From JAPLJM01 sp963708515 (GTDB lineage Bacteria; Desulfobacterota; Syntrophia; Syntrophales; Fen-1087): a DNA stretch of 64,000 nucleotides. Below the pieces are notes generated by a model. It was not told the origin of the DNA and did no database searches. It worked only from the letters and a program-made list of their open reading frames with translations. The stretch covers positions 1-64,000 of the forward strand of contig CAVPSX010000011.1 in assembly GCA_963708515.1 (NCBI GenBank), written 5' to 3'. The translations under genes and the position numbers were made by a program. Below are positions 1-8,472 of the stretch, one piece after another (the stretch's first letter is position 1; each line of letters starts with the position of its first letter).

Positions 1-24
1 TAAAATGATTCAGGCTCCACCCTG

Positions 25-1292
25 TTAGTACTGATGCGACACCGTGCCCGACTGTTTAGGCGAGCTATCTCCGTTGAACCAGAGAGAGACCGTATAATAC
101 TTTTTGCCGCCTTCACCCTTGTTGATTTCAATTTCCACCCAGCTCATCGGCTTTGAGTCGATCCAGGTTCCCGTATTGGCGTAGATGGCTTCCACTTCTC
201 CTGAATGGTATTGAAAGGCGGCTTCGTGGGTGTGGCCGAATAATACGATCCTGGGCGTAAAGGGATACAAGTTCTTCATCCGGTCGGGCATCTCGAATAA
301 GAGGTTCGCTGCGCTGTTGAGGTGGCCCAGGTCGTTAAAGATCGCTTCGTAATGATAGGCAATATTCTGTCGCGATGACCAGCCGCTTAATATGGTGTCA
401 TAGGTGAAGGCAATGTGCTCTATAGAGGGATAGCTCGTGAATTGGTCCAGATGATTCATGGTAAATTTGTCCAGAGCCGATTCCCGGACCAAGGGCGACG
501 GCGTTGAACACGGCGATGATAAAGGCGTCGTCGATGATACCTCCAACCTTCCCGCTATAGCCGCCCTGCTGCAGGTACTGGCTGACCTCAGCGGGCGATT
601 TCACAAACCGGTCCAGCACCTCGGGTGTGGTGTATATCTGGCCCGCGGCAAGAGACTTTGAAGCAGCCAGTCTGGAGATGAAGTATCCCATGGGCAGATG
701 GCCGCCTGATCGGCTCCATGTGTCGGGTGCGTTGAACAGGGTGTAGCGGTGACCATGCTCGGCCCAGATAACCTGGTCCTTCATATAGGCTCCCAAACCG
801 AATATATCGGAAATGATGGTCATGCCGGGAAAGGCCTTGGCAATGATATTTTTATTTTTCGACTCAAAGGAGAGCATGTCGTGGTTGCCAACCACATAGG
901 TAACGGCAATATTCGGGTTGGTGCAAACCACCTGCAGGGCGGGCACCACGCCATTATTGTAGTTGGCGGCAAGGATATCGGCAAATGTCTGGGGAATGTA
1001 TTTTACGGGCGAAACCCAATCGTCCAGGAGATCCCCCAGAATGATGAGTTCGGCCACGTCACTCCTGGTGTTGACATTGTTGAGGAACCGTGCCAGATCC
1101 AAGGCATGCTTGACCAGCCACGAGTAGGTGCCGTTTACGTTCAGTGGAGATCACTGATGAATACGAGTTTGTTTCTTCCGGCGGCATGGGCAGTTCGGGG
1201 CGTGAATAAGGTGGGAATCATGCCCAGCCCACCGGCCATTGAGGCGGCGGCGCCACTGGAAGCGATTCCTTTCAAGTATCTCTTCTTTTCAT
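25..1292 (-). pseudogene. Tat-type metallophosphoesterase, broken by three frameshifts
   Basis: Calcineurin-like phosphoesterase, readable only by joining three frames. The start at 1292 follows a GGAGG box at 8 nt and opens with MKRRDT, continuing as LKGIAS after a one-base shift near 1272-1276, which gives a twin-arginine-like signal. A second shift near 1147 splits the metal motif ISDLH from LNVNGTYSW. A third near 490 joins the last part. The remaining metal-binding motifs are GDLLDDW, GNHDM and FGHTHEAAF, so the family call is secure and the protein is probably exported. Each shift is repaired by one base (for example CACTGAAC to CACCTGAAC) and no other nonsense codon is needed. This suggests base-calling error or very recent decay. 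Substrate unknown. Confidence 0.75.
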
Positions 1293-1445
1293 ATTGTTTT
1301 CCTCCAATTGTTCCCCGATCGGGTGGACACCGGGAGCCGGACAGTGCGAAACCGTCACGTTCAATCCAAAGAGAGGCCGAGGGGTCGTCCCCGCGGCCTG
1401 TTCACCCACCAATCCGACGATTTGGGGAGATCGTCGACCCATCAT

Positions 1446-2552
1446 TCACTTCGGCAGGTCGCCGATCATGTACTCAACCGTTCCACCCGTCACGCCTCCC
1501 CGATAAATGTTGCATATACGTTTCTGTTGGCATTGAGGATTGGGTGTGAACGCAGGACAGGGAATCCGGCCCTGCACGGCTACAATACAATCGGTACATC
1601 CGGGGGGAAATATCCCATTCTTGTTGTTGTTTCCATGGAGGCCCTCATTCGGACCGATGGATGTGACTTTTTCTCCTCCATCTTGGACGGCCCATGCATC
1701 ACCGGGCAGATGGACGGTCAAAGCATAGTTCACCCCGTTCACAAGGCTGATGTCTACTGCCTCTACGTCCGTATGGGTAGGATCGAGCGTGAACTCGCCC
1801 TGGGTAAATCCGGTAGGTGTCGGACATGACAATTTGCCGCCAAGCAAAATCGCACCGGTCAGGCATTTTTGCGCATTTTCCCCGGTCCGCTTCACCTCTA
1901 CGAAGCCTCCCGCATCAACGGTCCCCGTGCAGTGCCCGGCACCTTCTCCACCTATATGTGTGGCGTCTTTGCACCACGTTGTGTTCTTGGCCACCCATTC
2001 ATAGGATATAAACTTATTGGCGTCGGCACAGGCGCCCCCCACGGCTCCTGTAACGAATGCGATTGTTATGGGCTTGGAAGTCGTGTTGGTAATCTTGATG
2101 TCTGTCGCTCCTCCGGAATTTTTAGCGGGTTTGGTACAAATATTGGCGCAGCTCCCGTCATTATTTTTGCAATGGGTATATTTACATGTCGACGAATCCT
2201 TTCCGCAACCTCCCTGAGGACAGCACCACTTATTATCCGGGTCGTTCCAGCACGCACCGCACTTTGCAGCATCCGAACCAGAGCAAGGCGGAAACGGGTC
2301 CCCCAGATCCAATGGGTTACTACCACGCGCCGCCTCTTCCCCGTCACTCAAACCATCTCCGTCCGTATCCGGATTGTTGGGATCAGTGCGATACAGGGTG
2401 ATTTCATCGGCATCCGACAGGCCGTCACCGTCAGTGTCCACAGCGCTGCCACCGCCACCGCCGCCGCAGGCCCACCATATGCCGAGAATCAAGATGAAGG
2501 CAGCAATGATGCTCCACCGCCAAAGCAATCTTGAAACAGCTTTCTTTCCCAT
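1446..2552 (-). CDS. cysteine-rich lipoprotein with thrombospondin type 3-like calcium repeats
   Basis: A predicted outer-surface or periplasmic lipoprotein of about 368 residues. The N-terminus has a basic segment, a hydrophobic stretch and a lipobox ending LGIWWAC, followed by a glycine run. Two acidic repeats follow: DTDGDGLSDADE, then DTDGDGLSDGEE. These match thrombospondin type 3 or EF-hand-like calcium-binding repeats. The next 270 residues contain many cysteines (for example CGACWNDPDNKWCC and CKYTHCKNN), suggesting disulfide bonding outside the cytoplasm. I do not recognise this C-terminal domain; it has a distant thaumatin-like flavour that I cannot confirm. I prefer the ATG at 2552, 8 nt after GGAG, over the GTG two codons upstream. 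Function unknown. Confidence 0.75.
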   Translation of the reverse strand: MGKKAVSRLLWRWSIIAAFILILGIWWACGGGGGGSAVDTDGDGLSDADEITLYRTDPNNPDTDGDGLSDGEEAARGSNPLDLGDPFPPCSGSDAAKCGACWNDPDNKWCCPQGGCGKDSSTCKYTHCKNNDGSCANICTKPAKNSGGATDIKITNTTSKPITIAFVTGAVGGACADANKFISYEWVAKNTTWCKDATHIGGEGAGHCTGTVDAGGFVEVKRTGENAQKCLTGAILLGGKLSCPTPTGFTQGEFTLDPTHTDVEAVDISLVNGVNYALTVHLPGDAWAVQDGGEKVTSIGPNEGLHGNNNKNGIFPPGCTDCIVAVQGRIPCPAFTPNPQCQQKRICNIYRGGVTGGTVEYMIGDLPK

Positions 2553-2558
2553 GTTCAC

Positions 2559-2936
2559 GTCTCCACTTGATTTTAATGATAAGAACTGTACCCCTTACGG
2601 AAAAACCTGTTCCGGCGCCCTCCAGGTGCTAACCCGAGACCGACACAATTCTGAAAATGCGCCGTGCGCCAAGACAGTATTTCTTTGCGCTGCGCGGATA
2701 GGGGCGATACAAGATATTTGGGAAATTCCCCCAAGCTCAAGGGCAGATATCCGTTCTCGACCAACCACATTCCAAAATCCCTATTGAATTGATAAGAAGT
2801 GGCCTTTATTTAGGCTAATTGTAAAGATGGGATTTTGTATGTCAAGAGAATTTGTTGCTTGGAATTATATTGACACAACTAAATTTTATCTTTAGTCTTT
2901 TGCCCGAACAATGGTTCTGAAAGAAAGGCCAACTCT
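2559..2936. other. divergent intergenic region with one weak promoter candidate
   Basis: The gap separates the minus-strand lipoprotein gene from the plus-strand CoA-transferase operon. It is clearly AT-richer than its flanks. On the plus strand TTGACA at 2870-2875 is followed after 17 bases by TAGTCT (2893-2898), a good -35 with a poor -10, 39 bases before the ATG at 2937. GAAAGAAAGG just before that ATG is a plausible ribosome binding site. I see no RNA gene, repeat or terminator here. Confidence 0.35.
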
Positions 2937-3791
2937 ATGAAAGACAAGCTCCTGACAGCGGCCCAGGCGGCGGCGCTGATTGAAGACGGCATGCATCTGG
3001 GCGTAGGCGCCGGAATGACCATGAATCCCATGCCGGTCGCGCGGGAAATCATTAAAAGGGGCGTCAGGGGACTGACCCTCACACCGGTTTTGACCGGCGG
3101 GTATGTAGCCGATCTGCTGATCGGCGCCGGATGCGTGGAGACGGTTCAGTTCCCGCAGATCGTCCTGGACGAATTCGGCCTCGCGCCCAATTTTCGCAGA
3201 AAGGTCGAACGGGGTGAATTGAAACTGTTGGAAACCATCTGACCTGCCTTGCTGCTCGGACTCCAGGCTGGGGTCCATAACCTGCCGTTTATTCCCGTCT
3301 TCGGTTTTCTGGACTCCGACTACCTGAGCATCCGGCCGGATCTGAAAACGCTCAGGGACCCCTACACAGGGATTGAATATGTTGTCGTCCCCGCGATCAT
3401 GCCCGATTGGGCCGTTATTCATGCGACTAAAGGCGATCGCAACGGCGGCATCACAACGCTGAGCGCCCGAAATGACCGGCTGCTGGCAATGGCGTCACGA
3501 AAAACCATTGCCGTCGTCGAGGAACTCGTCGAACCCGATGAGGTCCTGCCCGGTCTGCACGAAGTCTACTGCGCGCCGGTCCATATCGACGTTGTTGTCG
3601 TGGCCCCCGGCGGGGCGCACCCGACGGGCTGCCCGGGGCGTTATGACATCGACGCCGCCCACATGGCCGTCTATGTGGCCGCCGCAAAGGACGAGTCGTC
3701 TTTCCGCCAGTATCTGGAGACCTTTATCATGGCGCCGAAAAATCACAGCGAATACCTTGAGAAAGTTGGGTTCAAAGCCAATGGAAAATAA
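2937..3791 (+). CDS. family I CoA-transferase alpha subunit with an in-frame UGA (candidate selenoprotein)
   Basis: Alpha subunit of a glutaconate/IpdA-type CoA-transferase, which moves CoA between an acyl-CoA and a free acid together with the beta subunit. Read through, it is 284 codons, the usual family length. The N-terminus has the glycine-rich loop GVGAGMTMNPMPVAR; the C-terminal half has LPFIPVFGFLDSDYL, ARNDRLLAMASRKTI and APGGAHPTGCPG. Codon 102 (3240-3242) is TGA, flanked in the same frame by KLLETI and PALLLGLQAG, so no frameshift is involved. The position precedes a Pro-Ala-Leu motif where I recall family members with Cys, which would fit selenocysteine. A TTG restart at 3249 exists, but the product would lack the nucleotide-binding N-terminus. 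The stop overlaps the beta-subunit start by 11 nt. Alternatives are a nonsense mutation or a base-call error. Confidence 0.8.
3258..3276 (+). promoter_or_regulatory. candidate bacterial SECIS hairpin
   Basis: GGACTCC (3258-3264) pairs with GGGGTCC (3270-3276) through seven base pairs, one a wobble, closing the five-base loop AGGCT. The stem begins 15 nt after the in-frame TGA at 3240-3242, and the loop G at 3266 lies 24 nt after it. Bacterial SECIS elements sit just 3' of the UGA inside the coding sequence and need a G near the 5' side of the apical loop. The E. coli fdhF loop AGGUCU is similar. The same bases encode the family-typical Gly-Leu-Gln-Ala-Gly, so part of the pairing could be codon coincidence. 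Confidence 0.45.
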
Positions 3792-4548
3792 GGACATTCA
3801 TCCTTCCGAACGCATGATCGGCGCGATCGCCCGTCTGCTGAAAAACGGCGAGCGTGTCGCCACTGGCACCCTGTCGCCCATACCGGCTGCAGGCTGTTTC
3901 CTGGCCAAATACACGCATGCGCCAGATCTGGAGCTGCTCATCTATGGGGATCCTGAAAACCGCCTGTCGGAAGGGTTTCATGAACTCTTCGGCCTGGCCC
4001 AGCAGGGCAAAATCGATGTCTTTTTTCTGTCGGGCATTCAAATCGACCAGCGGGGCAGCGTCAATCTTTCCGTCTTGGGCGATTACCGGAAGCCGAGCCT
4101 GAGACTACCCGGCGGGGCCGGCTCCTCCATGCTCTATGCAATGAGCGGACGGACCATCCTGTTTACGAACAACCACAGCCCGAAGCTGTTTGTCCCCAAG
4201 GCGGATTTCGTCAATGCCACGGGCTTCGACGAGACGGGCATCACACCGTGGCGCCGGGGCGGTCTGAGCCATGTGGTGACGCCCCTGTGTGTCATGGCCT
4301 TTGACCGCAGTCGCAAGCAGATCATTCTGGATTATATCTTCCCGGGCGTGACCGTCGGTCAGGTTGTGGAAAATACAGGTTTTGATCTGGCCGTCGAGGA
4401 TAGAAAAATCCCCACCATCAATCCGTTCAGTGAAGCAGATCTGGTAATCCTCCGGGGACCCGTGTGCGCTAAAATGAGACAGACTTACCCGCTGTTCGCC
4501 CGGACAATCTGGGGAGCTGAGACACCATCGGAGCAAAATCCGTCGTGA
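3781..4548 (+). CDS. family I CoA-transferase beta subunit
   Basis: Partner of the alpha subunit just upstream; its ATG lies inside the last codons of that gene, so the two are translationally coupled. About 255 residues, the normal length. Recognisable stretches are GTLSPIPAAGC near residue 33, LLIYGDPENRLSEGFHELF, DVFFLSGIQIDQRGSVNLS and the glycine-rich RLPGGAGSSMLYA, all typical of the GctB/IpdB side. In this family the catalytic glutamate that forms the CoA thioester is carried by the beta subunit; I cannot place it with certainty. The acyl substrate cannot be read from sequence. No other acyl-CoA enzymes lie in this operon, so the pathway is open. Confidence 0.8.
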   Translation: MENKDIHPSERMIGAIARLLKNGERVATGTLSPIPAAGCFLAKYTHAPDLELLIYGDPENRLSEGFHELFGLAQQGKIDVFFLSGIQIDQRGSVNLSVLGDYRKPSLRLPGGAGSSMLYAMSGRTILFTNNHSPKLFVPKADFVNATGFDETGITPWRRGGLSHVVTPLCVMAFDRSRKQIILDYIFPGVTVGQVVENTGFDLAVEDRKIPTINPFSEADLVILRGPVCAKMRQTYPLFARTIWGAETPSEQNPS

Positions 4549-5705
4549 TTCTATTTCTAATCGTCTTTTTCATTATTTACGGCAGTGCTCACCTCTACGT
4601 TTTCGGCCGGATTAAAGGCGCCTTTGCGTTGACACCGGTCGTCCAGGCCGTGCTCATCATGCTCATGTTGTTCATGATCCTGGCGCCGATTCTGGTGCGC
4701 GTATCGGAGCATTACGGTTATGAAGCCACAGCCTGCGCTCTGTCCTACATCGGATATATCTGGATGGGCATTTTGTTCCTCTTCTTTGCGATGTCGATCC
4801 TCTTTGACGTTTACCGCCTGCTCATTTATTTGGCCGGCCAGATCACCCACAAGAACCTGTCTTCGCTGATTCCACCGCCCGTTTTTCTTTTTGTCATTCC
4901 GCTGGTCGTCTCCGCAGCCCTGAACGCCTACGGATACTTTGAAGCAAAAAACATCCATACCGAACAGGTTACCATCCAAACCTCAAAGATTCCCCCGGAG
5001 ATCGGCCGGCTCAGGATCGTTCAGATTTCGGATGTCCACATCGGTATGATCGTTCGGGAAAAGCGTCTGGAAAAAATATTGGCAGCCGTCAAACAGGCCG
5101 AGCCGGGTCTGCTCGTTTCAACGGGGGATCTGCTTGATGGCCAGATTGACAACATGATGTCCTCTGCCGATCTGCTCAGAGACATCCGGCCAAAATACGG
5201 AAAGTTTGCCGTCACGGGAAACCATGAGTTTTTTGCGGGCATTGAAAAGGCTCTGGAATTTCATCGGCAGGCGGGATTTCTGGTGCTGCGCGGCGAAGCC
5301 GTGACACTGGCCGGGCTGATCACCATCGCCGGCATGGATGATTCGACAGGAGAGCGTTTTGGCCTTTACAAAAACATCAATGAAAAGGCGATGCTGGCAA
5401 AACTTCCGAAAGAGACCTTTACGCTGCTGCTCAAGCACAGACCGGTGCTGGAAACGGAGAGCCTGGGGCTTTTCGATCTTCAGCTCTCCGGGCATACCCA
5501 CCGGGGGCAGATCTATCCGTTTGTCCTGCTTACAAGGCTTGTTTTTCCATATCATTCCGGTTATTATGAACTGCCGAAGGATTCCCGTCTTTATGTGAAC
5601 CGGGGCGCCGGAACCTGGGGGCCGCCGATCCGTTTCCTCGCGTCCCCGGAGGTCACCGTGATTGACCTGATTCACAAAAATAATCAAATCCGGGGGTTGA
5701 TATGA
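4545..5705 (+). CDS. membrane-anchored calcineurin-like metallophosphoesterase (YkuE-like)
   Basis: A 386-residue protein with about four hydrophobic segments in the first 130 residues (starting ILFLIVFFIIYGSAHLY), followed by a soluble phosphoesterase domain. The metal-binding motifs are in order: VQISDVHIG, STGDLLDG, VTGNHEFF, LLKHRP and LSGHTHRGQIYP. The layout matches YkuE/YpbG-type phosphoesterases, which act at the membrane; the substrate is unknown. The GTG start overlaps the preceding CoA-transferase stop (GTGA), placing it in the same operon. The stop overlaps the next ATG by 4 nt. No frameshift is seen. Confidence 0.85.
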   Translation: MILFLIVFFIIYGSAHLYVFGRIKGAFALTPVVQAVLIMLMLFMILAPILVRVSEHYGYEATACALSYIGYIWMGILFLFFAMSILFDVYRLLIYLAGQITHKNLSSLIPPPVFLFVIPLVVSAALNAYGYFEAKNIHTEQVTIQTSKIPPEIGRLRIVQISDVHIGMIVREKRLEKILAAVKQAEPGLLVSTGDLLDGQIDNMMSSADLLRDIRPKYGKFAVTGNHEFFAGIEKALEFHRQAGFLVLRGEAVTLAGLITIAGMDDSTGERFGLYKNINEKAMLAKLPKETFTLLLKHRPVLETESLGLFDLQLSGHTHRGQIYPFVLLTRLVFPYHSGYYELPKDSRLYVNRGAGTWGPPIRFLASPEVTVIDLIHKNNQIRGLI

Positions 5706-6604
5706 ACCGCAGAGACTTTCTGAAATCCGCTGTGATCACCGGCGCGCGCTGACCGTACCCATCGGTCTGGATCCGGTCCTTTCCAGCTCTCGTCGCCGAG
5801 GAAAAAACGGACCTGGCCGTTGCCCGCGGGACGCCGCCGGCAAAAATCACGCGCGCCGCCATTGATGCTCTGGGCGGCATGAAAAGATTTGTTTCCCGGG
5901 GCGACGTGGTGGTCGTCAAGCCGAATATCGGTTGGGACCGGACGCCCGAATACGCCGCCAACACCAATCCCGAGGTGGTCGCCGCCATCGTCGGGCTCTG
6001 TTTTGAGGCGGGCGCGAAAAGGGTGAAGGTTTTTGATCATCCCGTCAGCGATCCGCGGCGGACTTATAAGCAGAGCGGCATCGCCGATGCGGCTTCCGCT
6101 GCGGGCGCCTCCGTTTTCTTTATGGACGACCGGAAGTTCAAGGATATGCAGATCAACGGCCATTCGCTCAAATCATGGCCTCTGTACACGGAGGTTTTTG
6201 AGGCAGATAAAGTCATCAATGTCCCCATCGCCAAGACGCACGGGCTTTCGAAGCTGACCCTGGGCATGAAGAACTGGATGGGCGTGATGGGCGGCTCGCG
6301 CGGACGCATTCACCAGCGCGTGGATGAAAGCATCGTGGACCTGGCGATGTTCATCAAGCCCGCACTGACGATTCTCGACGCCGTGCGGATTCTGACGGCC
6401 AGCGGTCCCCAGGGAGGAAACCTCGCAGACGTGAAGCGGCTTGACATGGTCATTGCCGGAACGGACGCCGTGGCGGTGGACGCCTTCGGGGCCACACTCT
6501 TCGGCATGAAGCCGGCGGAACTGGGCTGTGTCCGCATCGGCCACCAGCTTAAGCTGGGCAGCATGGACCTGGAGAAGATGAAAATCAAAAGAATCACCGT
6601 GTGA
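5702..6604 (+). CDS. DUF362 iron-sulfur-associated protein with Tat signal; signal region damaged
   Basis: The ATG at 5702 overlaps the previous stop (ATGA) and opens MNRRDFLKSAVITGA, a twin-arginine signal. From about 5800 onward the sequence reads cleanly as a DUF362 protein: VVVVKPNIGWDR, DHPVSD, NVPIAKTHGLSKLTLGMKN, GSRGRIHQ and GTDAVAVDAFG. Between them a TGA appears at 5750-5752. Two compensating indels (one near 5746, one near 5790-5800) would restore the hydrophobic signal ALTVPIGLDPVLSS, which is more convincing than reading through the TGA. DUF362 proteins are often found beside ferredoxin-type proteins, as here. Function unknown; a redox or metallocentre role is inferred only from context. 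Confidence 0.7.
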
Positions 6605-6633
6605 GCACTTTGCATAATCGATGAAAAATGATC

Positions 6634-6777
6634 GACCTTTGAAAAATGGCTTCGCCGCGGCTCAAAATCTTTTTCGCTTGGAATATGATAAGGCTAAAAT
6701 ATGTATTAAATCAATAAATTAGTCTAATTTCTGGAAAGTCGAAAAATCTTTCATTCGCCGCTTGCGAACCATTTTTC
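6634..6777. repeat. long imperfect inverted repeat, also found elsewhere in the window
   Basis: The 218-base gap between the DUF362 and polyferredoxin genes has two facing arms. The left arm holds GACCTTTGAAAAATGG then CTTCGCCGC (6634-6658); the right arm holds GCGAACCATTTTTC (6764-6777). The reverse complement of the left arm recurs with 23 of 25 matches at 15295-15319. The right-arm core, TTGCGAACCATTTTTC, recurs exactly at 22818-22833. This looks like a small dispersed palindromic element of a REP or MITE kind. The stretch between the arms is AT-rich and has no gene that I can see. Confidence 0.5.
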
Positions 6778-6822
6778 GATCGGCCTGTTTGTAACGAATT
6801 CGAAAAAAGTCGGATACTGCAT

Positions 6823-8368
6823 ATGCCCAAAAATATCCGACGCCTGACCCAGGCCCTCTTTCTGTTGATTTTTCTCTGGCTTTTCCTGCAGACACAATCC
6901 CGGGGGGCCGATGAACTGGGTTACCCGGTCAAGGTGTTCCTTGAGGCCGATCCACTCATCTATATCACGACAGCCCTGTCCACCCGCCAGTTTTATTCGC
7001 CTTTCCTGCTCGCCTTGATCGTTATCCTGGCAACGGTTCTCTGGGCCGCGTGTTCTGCGGCTGGATCTGCCCGCTCGGAACGCTGCACAACATGGCGGGC
7101 ATCCTGAAGAAAAAGCGCCTGTCCGCAAAATCTTACAATCTGCACCACTGGAAATACATCATCCTGGTTGTCCTGCTCGTTTCATCGGTCTTTACCCTCC
7201 AGCTTTCCGGCATACTGGACCCCCTTGCCCTGCTGATCCGGTCTCTGTCTCTGGCGATTTACCCGCTGATCCAGTACGCCACGGTCAGCGTCTTTGACAC
7301 CGCTTATGGCTGGAATCTCCCTGTTGTTACGGATATATCTGAATTTATTTACGGCCTGATGAAAAAGACCGTTCTCTCCTTTCAGCAGCCCCTCTTCAAC
7401 CAGGCGGCTTTCACAGGTCTGTTCTTTTTTGGCATCCTGGCCCTGAACCTGATGGAACGCCGCTTCTGGTGCAAATTTCTCTGTCCGCTCGGCGCGCTGC
7501 TCGGTCTCTTTTCCAGATACGCAATCCTGAACCGCACCGTCAGTGAGGGCTGCGACAGTTGTGGTGTCTGCCGTCGGGAATGCCAGGGCGGCGCAGCGCC
7601 GGACAAAAAAGAAAAATGGCTCAAGTCGGAATGCATGGCCTGTATGAACTGCGACGATCTGTGTCCTCAGAACGCGGTGCGCTTCGGTTTTTCCGGAAAA
7701 CCGGCCGGGGCTTCGCTCGATCTGGGGAAGCGGCGCATAATCAGCTCCATGATTGCCGGCATGATTGCCGTTCCGCTGTTGAGGATTTCGCCGCTGAAGA
7801 AGGCTGGCGCCTCGGAGCCCCGATTGATCCGTCCGCCCGGCTCGCTCGACGAAAAGGCGTTTTTACAACGATGCATAAAATGCGGGGAGTGCATGAAGGT
7901 TTGCATCACGGGCGGACTTCAGCCCACGCTGCTGGAAGCGGACATCGAGGGGATCTGGTCGCCGGTGCTGGTTCCCCGGATCGGTTATTGCGAATACCGC
8001 TGCACGCTCTGCGGGCAGGTCTGCCCGACCGGTGCGATCAAAAAACTTTCGCTGGAAGAAAAGGCAAAGGTCAGAATCGGTCTGGCCATGATCGACAAGG
8101 GGCGCTGCCTGCCCTTTGCCCATTCGACCCCCTGTATCGTATGCGAAGAAGTATGCCCCACTCCGAAAAAAGCGATCTGGTTTGAGGAAGCCCGTGTCCG
8201 GAACCGGCCGGCAAAACCCTGACCGTCAAACAGCCTCACGTGGACCTGGAACTCTGCATCGGCTGCGGCATCTGTGAAACGAAATGTCCCGTCCTCGGTC
8301 AACCCGCCATCGCCGTAACCAGCATCAGCGAATCCCGCTCAAAGGACAACCAGTTTCTATTACCCTGA
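6823..8368 (+). CDS. NapH-like membrane polyferredoxin, interrupted by two frameshifts
   Basis: A quinol-dehydrogenase-type protein: membrane helices followed by several 4Fe-4S binding motifs. The N-terminal helices read from 6823. Near 7047 one G is missing from a G run; repaired, the sequence gives VLWGRVFCGWICPLGTLHN, the signature of NapH/CcoG-type proteins. The middle holds a second CKFLCPLGALLG motif, CDSCGVCRRECQG, CMACMNCDDLCPQ, CIKCGECMKVC and CTLCGQVCPTGA. A second missing G near 8210 separates the last cluster motif, CIGCGICETKCPVLG, ending at 8368. About 510 residues when joined. It probably passes electrons between the quinone pool and a periplasmic or membrane partner. Its neighbour DUF362 is a common companion. 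Confidence 0.75.
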
Positions 8369-8472
8369 ACCATAGGGTGCTGGACAAAGAATCCGCGCCG
8401 GGGCAGTCAATTAAGATTGCAGAATTCCCGTATAGAATGCGATAATGGCGCGAGGGTAAGAGATAGAGATTC

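Noticed and set aside
1143..1152. TGA after ISDLH in the phosphoesterase as recoding
   Set aside because: The same frame reaches TAA one codon later, while a one-base shift restores the conserved LNVNGTYSW; it is an indel.
5750..5752. In-frame TGA in the DUF362 gene as a second selenocysteine codon
   Set aside because: It falls inside a Tat signal. The alternative frame between two compensating indels gives a proper hydrophobic core (ALTVPIGLDPVLSS), so frameshifts explain it better.
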